The notes under the pieces: generated by a model
What the model saw: only the letters and a program-made list of their open reading frames with translations
Told to the model about the DNA's origin: nothing
Databases searched by the model: none
Translations under genes and position numbers: made by a program
Part shown: positions 28,214-37,618 of the stretch, piece by piece
Layout: each line of letters begins with the position of its first letter
Position numbering within the stretch: the first letter of the stretch is position 1
NCBI RefSeq assembly: GCF_003668575.1
Contig: NZ_RCVZ01000005.1
Span: 62,001-126,000 of the forward strand
Reading direction: 5' to 3'
Origin: Falsibacillus albus
GTDB lineage: Bacteria; Bacillota; Bacilli; Bacillales; DSM-25281
Length of the DNA: 64,000 nucleotides

Positions 28214-30057
28214 ACCTTCATATCCACTCCCGAATACGATGAGCTGCTGTCAAGCATCCAATCTTGCCCCAATCTTTTTTCTGTTTTTTCCAACGGTCTG
28301 CACTGCACGAATGATAGCTTATAGCCGATGGCTTCCAAACCTGATGATAGGATCGGCAAAAAGGGGGCTGCAGCTTCATTCAACTCCTTCTCATTATGGA
28401 GCGTCAAGGAAACAACCCGATTTTGGACGTTCATGTCAATGATCGTTTCATTCAAAGTTCGTAGATTCAAGTAAAATAGAATCTTGCAATAATCAGGGTC
28501 GATTTCTCCGTTTTCCCTCTTTTTAGCTGTCCATTGCAGCGTCACATCTGTTGAGGTTGAAAGGAGTTGGAAAGGAAACTGCATGATAATATTTTGAAGC
28601 GGCCCATTCTCCACACTCAATATATGCTGTCCATTCAAATGGGATAATACCCTTTGGGCCGCATCCTTCAGCTCCTGCGAATGCCCTTCTTGTAAGAATT
28701 GGACTAGTAACGGCTTTAATTTATTCTGAAGCTGATCGGGTTGGGCGGACTCCTTTAATAAGCCTGACTCATAGTCGATACCCAAGCGATCCAACACATG
28801 TTTCAGTAACAATAGCACGCCGCCCTTATCCAGCTGGTGTGAATCGCTTTTTACCGCTGTTAATGCTTCCTCCACGAGGTTTAGAGAACCTTCGGGCTGT
28901 TTACCGCTTTCCCTCAATAGTTTCATTTCAGAAGCAGCTTCACTTAAGGAAGTTCCCAGCAGCAAACTGAGCTGCTCTTCACCAATCAATGATTCTTTGC
29001 CACTGGCCAAAACGGCATAGCCACTAACAAAATGTCTGTAAACCTTCTCTAGCGTTGGTTTTGTTCCCATGGACATCTCATCCATAAGTTCACTGGTTTT
29101 TGCGAGGATGTCATCAGTTTCTGAAGAGGGTGATGCAGCCTTGATATTTGCACCCAACTGGTTGATCAGCCGTTTTAATTCAGGTATGTACTTTTCAAGA
29201 GAAGCATCGTTTTTCAATACATGTTGGAATTCGGACAGGTCTTTTTCTTGATCGGGAATTTCACTGGCCAGAAATTTCTCAATTAAAGACCGATAAAACC
29301 CCTTTGAAGTTTCTATGGAAGGATCGGCAACTCCAATTGATTTCAAAATGTCGATATGACCGGTCGAGTGGCTATCATGGCCAACAGCATCCTTTACCAG
29401 CATCGTGAGTGCTTTCGAATATGCCAAGCTTTCATCTGATTTTAATTCATTTATGACCGACAACAGAGAGGCAGTCGTAGAAGATTTATTTGATGAAAGA
29501 AGAAGCTTTTCATGCAGGTTGTCCATCAGTCCGGATATTCCATTTTCTTCTGCCATCGATGTTAGTGCAAGGAATATGCTTTTCGATAGAGGCATTCCTC
29601 TTTCGAACATGACCTTTAACGCTTTCAGTCCTTTGGAGATTGTGGGGGCATCCTTCAGCCACAGCGATGCATTGACAATAACCTCCTTGGTCAGCGGCAA
29701 TTTTTCTTGCATCAAGAATTGAACCAGCTTTTTTGTTGCATTATCCGCTGGGAGATTCAAGTTTTTAAACACCTCTGCCATTCCACTATCACTAATTTGA
29801 ACATTCGGGATAGGTGTTAATCTCAATTCACCTTTTTGAAAAGAAACTTGAAACCAATTAGAGTCGGTCAATTTCACACCCGTTTCAAGCTTGGCAATCA
29901 ACTTCTGGGAACCGACCTGAACTTCTGCCGTACCGTTTGAAAACATTTTTTTAATTGTCCCATGGATGATTTCTCCTGATTTAAAACTGCGGATTTGATT
30001 TTTTGGGACGTTGTCGGCATTGCTTCGATTAACTGAATTGCTTGCTGGTGAAACCAT
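28210..30057 (-). CDS. ylqG: YlqG: large protein with a FliK-like C-terminus, function unknown
   Basis: This 615-residue protein corresponds in position to ylqG of B. subtilis. The N-terminus (about 25-80) has a beta-rich pattern, SGEIIHGTIKKMFSNGTAEVQVG. The middle is helical and low in conservation. The C-terminus (about 480-595) reads ILFYLNLRTLNETIIDMN, RVVSLTLHNE and PFLPILSSGLEAIGYKLSF, reminiscent of the Flg_hook domain of FliK. That likeness is by eye. The start ATG 30057 lies eight bases after GGGAG; a GTG at 30066 overlaps that site. The stop overlaps the ylqH start. Confidence 0.82.
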   Translation of the reverse strand: MVSPASNSVNRSNADNVPKNQIRSFKSGEIIHGTIKKMFSNGTAEVQVGSQKLIAKLETGVKLTDSNWFQVSFQKGELRLTPIPNVQISDSGMAEVFKNLNLPADNATKKLVQFLMQEKLPLTKEVIVNASLWLKDAPTISKGLKALKVMFERGMPLSKSIFLALTSMAEENGISGLMDNLHEKLLLSSNKSSTTASLLSVINELKSDESLAYSKALTMLVKDAVGHDSHSTGHIDILKSIGVADPSIETSKGFYRSLIEKFLASEIPDQEKDLSEFQHVLKNDASLEKYIPELKRLINQLGANIKAASPSSETDDILAKTSELMDEMSMGTKPTLEKVYRHFVSGYAVLASGKESLIGEEQLSLLLGTSLSEAASEMKLLRESGKQPEGSLNLVEEALTAVKSDSHQLDKGGVLLLLKHVLDRLGIDYESGLLKESAQPDQLQNKLKPLLVQFLQEGHSQELKDAAQRVLSHLNGQHILSVENGPLQNIIMQFPFQLLSTSTDVTLQWTAKKRENGEIDPDYCKILFYLNLRTLNETIIDMNVQNRVVSLTLHNEKELNEAAAPFLPILSSGLEAIGYKLSFVQCRPLEKTEKRLGQDWMLDSSSSYSGVDMKV

Positions 30058-30125
30058 GTAACCCACTCCCTGATAAAAAATCTATTTAATCCCTGATTTC
30101 TCCAAAACGCCTCCAGCAGCAGAAG

Positions 30126-30896
30126 TTATAAATTTTTTACTGGTGCAAAGGTTTTCCGGTGAATCGGTGTAGGTCCCCACTTATGTAAGGCGTCCAAATG
30201 TTCTTTCGTGCCATAGCCCATGTTTTGGGCAAATCCGTATTGCGGGTACTTCTGATGATACTCCTTCATCATCCTGTCTCTTGTCACCTTTGCAATGATA
30301 GATGCTGCGGCAATGGAAGCACTGGCTGCGTCGCCTTTGATGATGGACGACTGCGGCATGGGTGCAGGCAATTCCATTGCATCGATCAGTAAATAGTCAG
30401 GCATAGCCCCTAACCCTTTAAGCGCGGAAAGCATTGCCTTTTTCGTTGCTTGATAGATGTTCAAGGCATCGATTTCCTCCGCTGCAAGAATGCCGACCCC
30501 GACATGGATAGCCCCTTTATAGATCTCTTCATAAAATAGCTCTCTCTTTGTTTCACTCAATTTTTTGGAGTCATTGATGCCAATCAAACGAAAGTCCTTC
30601 GGCAGCACGACCGCTGCGGCTACAACAGGTCCTGCCAGAGGGCCCCTTCCCACCTCATCAATGCCTGCTATCAAATCGAAGCCTCTCTCCCACAATCCTC
30701 TTTCATATCTCAATAGCTCATGAAAATCTCTTTCTGCTTTCTTTCTCTGTTCATTTGCTTTTTGCCATTGCGCCACAAGTTTCTGAACGCCTTTGCGATC
30801 ATCGTTCCTGCAATCCATCAGGAACTTATCGGCTTCATCCTCAACCATGGACAGAGCACTGGCAATTTCTTTTATTGACATTGACTTCATCTTCAT
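30126..30896 (-). CDS. rnhB: Ribonuclease HII
   Basis: RNase HII removes ribonucleotides from DNA, including RNA-DNA junctions. The 256 residues include an N-terminal helical extension (about 1-75, typical of the Bacillus enzyme) and the catalytic domain with GIDEVGRGPLAGPVVAAAVV (Asp and Glu ligands), DSKKLSE, LLIDAM and TPIHRKTFAPV. The acidic residues for metal binding are all present. Starts at 30896 (ATG) and 30890 (ATG) are both possible; the ribosome site (GGTGA) is weak. It lies between rbgA and ylqG. Confidence 0.95.
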   Translation of the reverse strand: MKMKSMSIKEIASALSMVEDEADKFLMDCRNDDRKGVQKLVAQWQKANEQRKKAERDFHELLRYERGLWERGFDLIAGIDEVGRGPLAGPVVAAAVVLPKDFRLIGINDSKKLSETKRELFYEEIYKGAIHVGVGILAAEEIDALNIYQATKKAMLSALKGLGAMPDYLLIDAMELPAPMPQSSIIKGDAASASIAAASIIAKVTRDRMMKEYHQKYPQYGFAQNMGYGTKEHLDALHKWGPTPIHRKTFAPVKNL

Positions 30897-30930
30897 TCAC
30901 CATCATCTCAATTTATTTATCGACACACTC

Positions 30931-31016
30931 AAAAAATAATAAAGAGTTGACCAAAAAGTCATTGAAATTCTCCTAAATCGTCGTTGGAAAATTCCTTTGT
31001 CTTCAGTCAACCCTTT
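30931..31016 (-). terminator. Long compound terminator after rbgA
   Basis: Outer arms AAAGGGTTGAC (31006-31016) and GTCAACTCTTT (30941-30951) pair with one G-U. Inside, GGAATTTTCC and GGAGAATTTC can form a second helix. On the minus strand ATTATTTTTTGAG follows. It starts about 15 bp after the rbgA stop. Confidence 0.7.
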
Positions 31017-31031
31017 TCATCTTTTCAATCA

Positions 31032-31877
31032 TCACTCGGGAAAATCGAATGTCAGCGGCCCAAGCTTTTCCGCACGTATATCACGGATGATCAGTTCTGC
31101 GGTTTTGTCATAATCGACTTCTCCGCCTCCCATAAGACAACCTCTCAAGCTGCCGATTTTATTAAACATCTCGACCACCTCTACCCCTTCAGCCAACTGA
31201 TAACGTTCATGGAGCCTCTCAGGGTAATGGGCCTCTAAGAATTTCAATCCGTAAACCGCAATATCCTGTAGATTTAAAATGGTATCCTTAATGGCTCCTG
31301 TCAGCGCCAGACGATACCCGACTTCTTCATCTTCAAATTTAGGCCAGAGAATTCCAGGCGTGTCCAAAAGTTCAAGCTCTTTCCCGACTTTGATCCATTG
31401 CTGCGCCTTCGTTACGCCAGGTGTATTTCCGGTCTTGGCGATATTCTTTTTGGCAAGCCGGTTAATCAAGGTGGACTTTCCGACATTCGGAATCCCTACA
31501 ATCATTGCTCGTATTGCTCTCGGTTTTTTTAAGCCCTTTGCTCTCATCCGGTCAAATTTCTCTTTTAACAATTCGTTCGAATATTTCACGATCTCATGCA
31601 GGCCTGTTCCAGCTTGGGAATTGATGGCAATAGCCTTCTGGCCACTTTTTTCAAAAAATTCAATCCAGCTTCTTGTCATCTCTTTATCTGCCATATCCGC
31701 TTTCGTCAACAGGATGAGCCTTGGTTTTTGGCCGATGATATCCTCAATCATCGGGTTTCGTGATGACAGTGGAATTCTTGCATCCACCAATTCATAGATA
31801 ATATCTACGAGTTTCAGCTTTTCGGAAACTTCTCTCCTTGCCTTAGCCATATGGCCAGGAAACCACTGAATCGTCAA
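31032..31877 (-). CDS. rbgA: Ribosome biogenesis GTPase RbgA (YlqF)
   Basis: RbgA is a circularly permuted GTPase needed for late 50S assembly. The 281 residues show the permuted motif order: G4 TKAD (58-61), then G1 GIPNVGKST (128-136) and G3 DTPG (172-175). A C-terminal ANTAR-like RNA-binding region ends the protein. The start is the TTG at 31875-31877, nine bases after GGAGG, giving [17 protein letters not shown] exactly as in B. subtilis. The ATG at 31883 is only three bases from the ribosome site. It follows lepB by 40 bp. Confidence 0.95.
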   Translation of the reverse strand: MTIQWFPGHMAKARREVSEKLKLVDIIYELVDARIPLSSRNPMIEDIIGQKPRLILLTKADMADKEMTRSWIEFFEKSGQKAIAINSQAGTGLHEIVKYSNELLKEKFDRMRAKGLKKPRAIRAMIVGIPNVGKSTLINRLAKKNIAKTGNTPGVTKAQQWIKVGKELELLDTPGILWPKFEDEEVGYRLALTGAIKDTILNLQDIAVYGLKFLEAHYPERLHERYQLAEGVEVVEMFNKIGSLRGCLMGGGEVDYDKTAELIIRDIRAEKLGPLTFDFPE

Positions 31878-31917
31878 GGCCATTCGCCTCCAGTTCCTTT
31901 ATTGATTGCATTAAGTT

Positions 31918-32457
31918 CTAATTTAACAATTTCATATCCTTCATGGGCCAATAGATGACATGCGTGTCACCAATTACCTTTGAGAGGGGGATTGTCCCAA
32001 TATGCCTGCTGTCTTTGCTGTAGCGGCGATTGTCACCCATCACAAAAATTTCCCCTTTTGGGACGCGGTCTTGGCCGATATAATCCTTCAATGTAAAATC
32101 CTCAGTTAAAGGACCATCATCCACTTGTCTTTTGTATTTATCCAAATAAGGTTCCTTATAAGCTTTTCCGTTAATATAAAGTGTATCATCTTTATATTCC
32201 ACTTTATCTCCAGGGAGGCCGATCACGCGCTTTATGTAGTCTTTATGCTCCGGAGCATGAAAAACCACGATGTCGAAACGGTTTGGTTTCCCTACTTTAT
32301 TGACAATCATTCGATCCCCATTATGAAGGGTTGGCATCATCGATAACCCATCAACTACAATTGGCGCAAATAAAAAATATCTTATCAGGAACACAGCGGC
32401 CAAAACGATGATAAATGTTTTTACCCATTCCCACGCCTCGTTCTTTTTCTTCGCCAA
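31918..32457 (-). CDS. lepB: Type I signal peptidase
   Basis: The enzyme removes signal peptides from exported proteins at the outer face of the membrane. The product is about 179 residues. It has one N-terminal membrane anchor (about 12-30), catalytic S39 in VDGLSMMPTL, and the lysine K76 in YIKRVIGLPGD. The C-terminal box MGDNRRYSKDSRHIG is intact. I start at the TTG at 32455-32457, eight bases after AGGTGG; the frame is open to 32532 without a supporting site. The short single-anchor form is the Bacillus SipS/SipT type. Confidence 0.93.
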   Translation of the reverse strand: MAKKKNEAWEWVKTFIIVLAAVFLIRYFLFAPIVVDGLSMMPTLHNGDRMIVNKVGKPNRFDIVVFHAPEHKDYIKRVIGLPGDKVEYKDDTLYINGKAYKEPYLDKYKRQVDDGPLTEDFTLKDYIGQDRVPKGEIFVMGDNRRYSKDSRHIGTIPLSKVIGDTHVIYWPMKDMKLLN

Positions 32458-32602
32458 AACCTTCACCACCTGATTCAACAATATTTGAAATATATATGTA
32501 GATATTCCACAAATGCCAAATGGTTGAAACATCTATAGTTCAATCATGGTCTATTTAATAGATGTTTAGTCATCTGAAATGGGATGAAGATTTTTTTAAG
32601 AA

Positions 32603-32632
32603 TGAAAAAGGAGCTTGTCTCCAAGCCCCTTT
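32603..32632 (-). terminator. Rho-independent terminator after rplS
   Basis: On the minus strand GGGGCTTG pairs with CAAGCTCC around a GAGA loop and is followed by TTTTTCATTC. It lies 10 bp after the rplS stop. Confidence 0.9.
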
Positions 32633-32641
32633 ATCTCTTGA

Positions 32642-33123
<482 letters not shown>

Positions 33124-33128
33124 TATAA

Positions 33129-33866
33129 TTACTGGGGATTTTTCCGTTGTTGCAGCCACTTTTTTTGCTGATCGGACAACGGGTATTTTTTCAGCAAATC
33201 AGGTCTTCGATCGAGTGTCCTTTTCAGCGATTCCTTCTCTCTCCATTCTTCAATCAAGCGATGGTTTCCGGATAGCAGCACTTCCGGGACCTTCATCCCG
33301 CGAAAGTCCGCCGGACGAGTATATTGTGGGTGCTCAAGTAATCCTGAGGAGAAAGAATCCTTTACAGGTGAATCTTCATTTCCCAGTACATCCGGCAAGA
33401 GCCTCACAACACTGTCGACAACGACCATTGCTCCAAGTTCTCCGCCTGTAAGCACGTAATCCCCGATGGATATTTCATCCGTAATCACATGCTGTCTGAT
33501 TCTTTCGTCATAACCTTCGTAATGCCCGCATACAAAGATTAAATGGTCTTCGTTAGCCAATTCTTCCGCTTTTGCCTGAGTATACCTTTCACCCTGCGGA
33601 CACATCAAAATGACCCTTGGAGAGGATTTGCTCTTTTTGGATAGATCCTCGACTGCATCGAATATCGGTTGAGGCTTCAACACCATTCCTGCCCCGCCGC
33701 CATATGGATAGTCATCGACTTGCTGGTGCTTATTGTCAGAGAATTCCCTGAAATTGACGACATTATATTGTACGATTTCCTTATCAGCTGCCTTTTTCAG
33801 GATGGAATGGCCGAACACGCCAGAGAACATTTCAGGAAACAAAGTCAGGATATCGATACTTTTCAT
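33129..33866 (-). CDS. trmD: tRNA (guanine-37-N1)-methyltransferase TrmD
   Basis: TrmD methylates G37 of tRNA, preventing frameshifting. The 245 residues include the trefoil-knot SAM-binding motifs [13 protein letters not shown] and [19 protein letters not shown], and the conserved N-terminal [11 protein letters not shown] and [12 protein letters not shown]. The ATG overlaps the rimM stop by 4 bp. Gene order ylqD-rimM-trmD-rplS is the classic Bacillus order, linking tRNA and 30S maturation to a ribosomal protein. Confidence 0.97.
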   Translation of the reverse strand: MKSIDILTLFPEMFSGVFGHSILKKAADKEIVQYNVVNFREFSDNKHQQVDDYPYGGGAGMVLKPQPIFDAVEDLSKKSKSSPRVILMCPQGERYTQAKAEELANEDHLIFVCGHYEGYDERIRQHVITDEISIGDYVLTGGELGAMVVVDSVVRLLPDVLGNEDSPVKDSFSSGLLEHPQYTRPADFRGMKVPEVLLSGNHRLIEEWREKESLKRTLDRRPDLLKKYPLSDQQKKWLQQRKNPQ

Positions 33867-34381
33867 GAAAGCAGCCCTTCCATCGGTTCAATAACCACGA
33901 TTTTGTCTGATATATTTACGTCCACCACAACATCTTCAATATATGGGATGAGAAGTTCCTTGCCATTCGTCCCTTTAACCACCCATACATCGTTAGCGCC
34001 GGGGGTTAAGATTTCTTTAATCTCACCTATCTCTTCACCAGATGTTGTCTTTACTTTACAGCCTAGTATTTCATGAAAATAGAATTCATTTTCATCCAGA
34101 TCAGTTAATTGTTCTTCTTTTATTTTTAATATCCCTGTCTTGAAATTCTCTACATCGTTTACGTTTTCAAAACCATCAAAGGTCAATAAATCAAAATTTT
34201 TGTGAACCCGATGTGATTTCACAATCAATTCAAGAGGACTTTCAGCTTTGTCCATAAATAGGTAGAGTCTGTTTCCAGGCTTATATCTTTCCTCTGCAAA
34301 GTCCGTCCTTGAAATAACACGGACTTCACCTTTGATCCCATGTGTATTGACAATTTTCCCAACATTAAACCATTTATTCAT
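33863..34381 (-). CDS. rimM: 16S rRNA processing protein RimM
   Basis: RimM assists maturation of the 30S head domain and binds S19. The product is 172 residues. The N-terminal RimM domain starts [19 protein letters not shown], and a C-terminal PRC-barrel domain contains [20 protein letters not shown] and PGANDVWVV. The start at ATG 34381 lies six bases after GAGGTG; a GTG and an ATG a few bases upstream lie inside the ribosome site. It overlaps trmD by 4 bp, so the two are translationally coupled. Confidence 0.96.
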   Translation of the reverse strand: MNKWFNVGKIVNTHGIKGEVRVISRTDFAEERYKPGNRLYLFMDKAESPLELIVKSHRVHKNFDLLTFDGFENVNDVENFKTGILKIKEEQLTDLDENEFYFHEILGCKVKTTSGEEIGEIKEILTPGANDVWVVKGTNGKELLIPYIEDVVVDVNISDKIVVIEPMEGLLS

Positions 34382-34392
34382 TTCCATCACCT

Positions 34393-34779
34393 CTAGCGTA
34401 TATCCTTGATGACCCCATCTTCAATGATCAAGGTTTTCCCGGCAGAAATATCATCCCAATTGTCTCCAATCTGGACATCGATTACACTTTGTATTTCTTG
34501 GTCCTTCAATTCACTGCCCAACGGCAAGATATGTAATTGGTCAATTTGAAAGTCTACCAGCTTGATTTTCTCCTGTCTAGACTCGATCTCTTTTTCAAAG
34601 TGTCCCTTCAAATTGTTTGACGCATATTTCTTTGTCTTTTCTAATTTTTTCAACTCAAAGCGAAGCTGATCGCATTCTTTGCCAAGCTGGAATTTTCTTT
34701 TTTCGTAATCTCCCAGAAGCTTTTGCTTGCTGTTTTCAGTCAACACCTGTTTCACGGTAACCTTTTGGATGATTTTCAT
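34393..34779 (-). CDS. ylqD: YlqD family protein, coiled coil, function unknown
   Basis: This 128-residue protein has the length and position of B. subtilis YlqD, which has no assigned function. The N-terminus [22 protein letters not shown] is followed by a long charged coiled coil (about 22-75) and a compact C-terminal segment with [27 protein letters not shown], which could be a small beta domain. It has no membrane segment. It is the first gene of the ylqD-rimM-trmD unit, so a link to ribosome maturation is plausible but only inferred. Confidence 0.85.
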   Translation of the reverse strand: MKIIQKVTVKQVLTENSKQKLLGDYEKRKFQLGKECDQLRFELKKLEKTKKYASNNLKGHFEKEIESRQEKIKLVDFQIDQLHILPLGSELKDQEIQSVIDVQIGDNWDDISAGKTLIIEDGVIKDIR

Positions 34780-34807
34780 TAAAAAACACCTCCCCGAGAT
34801 GATCCGT

Positions 34808-34838
34808 ATTATATTGTTTTGAAAAAATTTGTCTGCAA
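34808..34838 (-). promoter_or_regulatory. Candidate promoter of ylqD-rimM-trmD
   Basis: A perfect -10 TATAAT (34808-34813, minus strand) has TTGCAG (34833-34838) upstream, but the spacing is 19 bp, longer than ideal. It lies about 30 bp before the ylqD start. Confidence 0.45.
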
Positions 34839-34949
34839 GATTTTACATGAGTATTTCCTCGAAAGGTAGGGGAGTATGTACATGTTGTTGTATTTGAGGA
34901 ATTTGCTAGTGCCACACCTATGTGAGTTTTTATATAGCCATTTTTTTGA

Positions 34950-34977
34950 TATGTAAAAAGGGAGGTTATCCCTCCCT
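34950..34977 (-). terminator. Rho-independent terminator overlapping the khpA stop
   Basis: On the minus strand GGGAGG pairs with CCTCCC around a short loop and is followed by TTTTTACAT. The first arm shares bases with the TAG stop codon of khpA. Confidence 0.8.
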
Positions 34978-35209
34978 ATTCGACAATTTCAAGATAGATT
35001 TTCTTATGTTGTGTAGACCCTGCTGCAGCGTATACCACAGTTCGAATGGATTTAGCAACACGCCCCTGCTTGCCGATCACCTTGCCCATATCGTCTTTGT
35101 GGACCGATAATTGATAGGTGATATGACGATCGTCTTCAGTTACTTGAACATCCACATCGTCGGGGTGATCGACAAGAGGTTTGACAATTGTCAAGATTAA
35201 ATCTTTCAT
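34976..35209 (-). CDS. khpA: RNA-binding KH-domain protein KhpA (YlqC)
   Basis: KhpA is a small KH protein that pairs with KhpB in cell-division and elongation control in Gram-positive bacteria. The 77-residue product has one KH domain with the GxxG loop in MGKVIGKQGRVAKSIR. It lies 9 bp after rpsP, as in most Firmicutes, and the pair ends in a terminator that begins in the khpA stop codon. Confidence 0.95.
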   Translation of the reverse strand: MKDLILTIVKPLVDHPDDVDVQVTEDDRHITYQLSVHKDDMGKVIGKQGRVAKSIRTVVYAAAGSTQHKKIYLEIVE

Positions 35210-35218
35210 CAGCAGTGA

Positions 35219-35587
<369 letters not shown>

Positions 35588-36931
35588 CTACATAAAGGGA
35601 AATTTAAATCCTTTTTTCTTGCCTTTTTGCTGCATGTTCGACATTTGTTTCATCATTTTTTTCATTTCTTCGAATTGCTTAAGTAGACGGTTGACCTCCG
35701 GTACGGTCCTTCCGCTTCCTTTCGCAATTCGTTTTCTGCGGCTCGCATTGATTGTTTCTGGATGGGCCTTTTCATGCTTGGTCATCGAACGAATGATTGC
35801 TTCAACGTGGTTGATCTGCTTCTCATCCACTTGAAGGTCTTTGATGCCCTTCATTTTGTTTGCACCCGGAAGCATTTTCAATATATCATCCAAAGGTCCC
35901 ATTGAGCGAACCTGTCCAAGCTGCTCCAAAAAGTCATCAAACGTAAATGACATCGTGCGCATCTTTTGCTCGAGTTCTTTCGCCTTCTCTTCATCCACAT
36001 TGGCTTGTGCTTTTTCAATCAAGGTCAGAACATCGCCCATGCCAAGGATTCGTGAAGCCATTCTTTCAGGATGAAACGGCTCAAGCGCATCCATTTTTTC
36101 ACCTAAACCGACAAATTTTATCGGTTTTTCTGTTACGGCGCGAATGGAAAGTGCAGCACCACCACGGGTATCGCCATCCAGCTTGGTAAGGACGACACCT
36201 GAAATGCCGAGCTGTTCATTGAAGCTTTGTGCCACATTGACGGCATCCTGCCCTGTCATCGCATCGACAACTAGAAAGATTTCATCAGGCTTTGTCACTT
36301 CTTTAATGTCCTTCAGCTCATCCATCAGCGCTTCATCCACATGCAAACGGCCTGCTGTATCAATAAGAACATAATCATGGTGTTCTTCTTTTGCCTTTTC
36401 GACCGCCTGCTTGGCAATTTCCACAGGACTCACTTGGTCACCTAAAGAAAAGACAGGCATGCTGAGTTGTTTCCCCAACGTTTCAAGCTGTTTGATCGCG
36501 GCTGGACGATAGATGTCCGCTGCAACCAACAATGGCTTTCGGTTATACTTTTTCCGCAGGACATTGGCAAGCTTTCCGGTTGTCGTCGTTTTCCCTGCCC
36601 CTTGCAATCCGACCATCATGATGACTGTCGGCGGACGTTTCGCCACTGCAATTTGGCTTTGTTCCCCGCCCATAAGCTGGGTCAACTCTTCCTGTACGAC
36701 CTTAATGACCTGCTGCCCTGGTGTCAAGCTTTTCATTACTTCCTGGCCGACGGCCCGTTCGCCTACTTTCTTGACGAAGTCCTTTACAACTTTAAAGTTA
36801 ACGTCTGCCTCAAGTAGAGCCAGGCGAACTTCCCGCATCATTTCTTTTACATCCGCTTCGTTGACTTTTCCTTTTCCACGGATTTTTTGTATCGTGTTCT
36901 GCAGTCGGTCGGCTAATCCTTCAAATGCCAT
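35588..36931 (-). CDS. ffh: Signal recognition particle protein Ffh
   Basis: Ffh binds SRP RNA and signal sequences of nascent membrane proteins. The 447 residues have the N domain (about 1-85), the G domain with GLQGAGKTTT from residue 108, DTAGR and TKLDGD, and the Met-rich M domain (about 300-447) ending MMKQMSNMQQKGKKKGFKF. It lies 12 bp after ylxM, its usual upstream partner, and near ftsY (its receptor), which is on a separate transcript. Confidence 0.97.
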   Translation of the reverse strand: MAFEGLADRLQNTIQKIRGKGKVNEADVKEMMREVRLALLEADVNFKVVKDFVKKVGERAVGQEVMKSLTPGQQVIKVVQEELTQLMGGEQSQIAVAKRPPTVIMMVGLQGAGKTTTTGKLANVLRKKYNRKPLLVAADIYRPAAIKQLETLGKQLSMPVFSLGDQVSPVEIAKQAVEKAKEEHHDYVLIDTAGRLHVDEALMDELKDIKEVTKPDEIFLVVDAMTGQDAVNVAQSFNEQLGISGVVLTKLDGDTRGGAALSIRAVTEKPIKFVGLGEKMDALEPFHPERMASRILGMGDVLTLIEKAQANVDEEKAKELEQKMRTMSFTFDDFLEQLGQVRSMGPLDDILKMLPGANKMKGIKDLQVDEKQINHVEAIIRSMTKHEKAHPETINASRRKRIAKGSGRTVPEVNRLLKQFEEMKKMMKQMSNMQQKGKKKGFKFPFM

Positions 36932-36943
36932 ATATGCCGCCTC

Positions 36944-37276
36944 CTAATCTAATTTCTCAAGCCTTTCCAGCATGGAAAATAATTCATTCTTTGAATCAGT
37001 TTCGCTTTGAAGCGTTTCCTTCATCTTTTGAAAAATTTTGGTTCGCTCTTGAAATTTTTGAAATAATTGAAGTTTTTCCTCATATTCCTCAAGCATGACT
37101 TCCGTTCGCTTTATATTATCATAAACAGCTTGCCTGCTGATTTCATATTCTTCGGCAATTTCGCCCAGCGAAAAGTCATCAAGATAATAGAGGGACATAT
37201 AATTGCTTTGTTTAGGTGTTAACAAGGAATGATAAAAATCGAAGAGATAGTTCATCCTTGTAGTCTTTTCAAGCAT
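36944..37276 (-). CDS. ylxM: YlxM, SRP-associated helix-turn-helix protein
   Basis: YlxM/p13 proteins are encoded before ffh in Firmicutes and can stimulate SRP GTPase activity. The product is 110 residues, as in B. subtilis. It has a sigma-70 region 4-like HTH ([28 protein letters not shown] at about 30-57) and a C-terminal coiled coil. ATG 37276 is seven bases after AGGGGG; the ATG at 37282 is too close. A good promoter lies 40 bp upstream, so ylxM-ffh is one unit. Confidence 0.94.
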   Translation of the reverse strand: MLEKTTRMNYLFDFYHSLLTPKQSNYMSLYYLDDFSLGEIAEEYEISRQAVYDNIKRTEVMLEEYEEKLQLFQKFQERTKIFQKMKETLQSETDSKNELFSMLERLEKLD

Positions 37277-37316
37277 GTCCATTCCCCCTTGTTAAGTGAA
37301 AAACCTTTACATATGA

Positions 37317-37345
37317 AGAATACACAGATTTTCTAGGAAAGTCAA
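37317..37345 (-). promoter_or_regulatory. Sigma-A promoter of ylxM-ffh
   Basis: On the minus strand TTGACT (37340-37345) and TATTCT (37317-37322) are 17 bp apart, about 40 bp before the ylxM start codon. Confidence 0.75.
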
Positions 37346-37421
37346 GGCTTCCCCTGTAATTTCAACTGACTTTTACTTCACCCTTCGTGAGAGCGGTGAT
37401 ATTCCCCCTAGGTTGTGCAAT

Positions 37422-37457
37422 GTTGATTTCCGCGGAAGGATGCTCGCTTCAATCAAC
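37422..37457 (-). repeat. Degenerate intergenic repeat, copy C (internally deleted)
   Basis: On the minus strand it starts GTTGATTGAAGCGAGC and ends CCGCGGAAATCAAC. These are the two ends of the family joined with the middle missing. The plus-strand flank GTTGTGCAA just before it is shared with copy B. Confidence 0.6.
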
Positions 37458-37483
37458 CTTTAGGCATAATTCCTTTTCAGCAA

Positions 37484-37513
37484 TTGTAAAAAGCAGAAGG
37501 GAACCTGCTCCTT
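37484..37513 (-). terminator. Likely terminator after ftsY
   Basis: On the minus strand AAGGAGCAG pairs with CTGCTTTTT (nine pairs, two G-U) and the T-run forms the end of the stem. It lies about 105 bp after the ftsY stop. Confidence 0.6.
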
Positions 37514-37618
37514 TCCTTGGCAATCGGCAGGATTGTTCGCTCATGCCAGATTGTTTGCCGAAGGAACGTCACAGCTTCCCTTGATAAAAATACTTTATTT
37601 CAATGTTGTGAAAGAGTT

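Larger units (their letters stand above)
37346..37618. other. Intergenic region between ftsY and ylxM
   Basis: The stretch of about 340 bp between ftsY and ylxM contains the ylxM promoter, a 36-bp short copy of the intergenic repeat (37422-37457) and the likely ftsY terminator (37484-37513). I see no gene in it. Confidence 0.7.
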
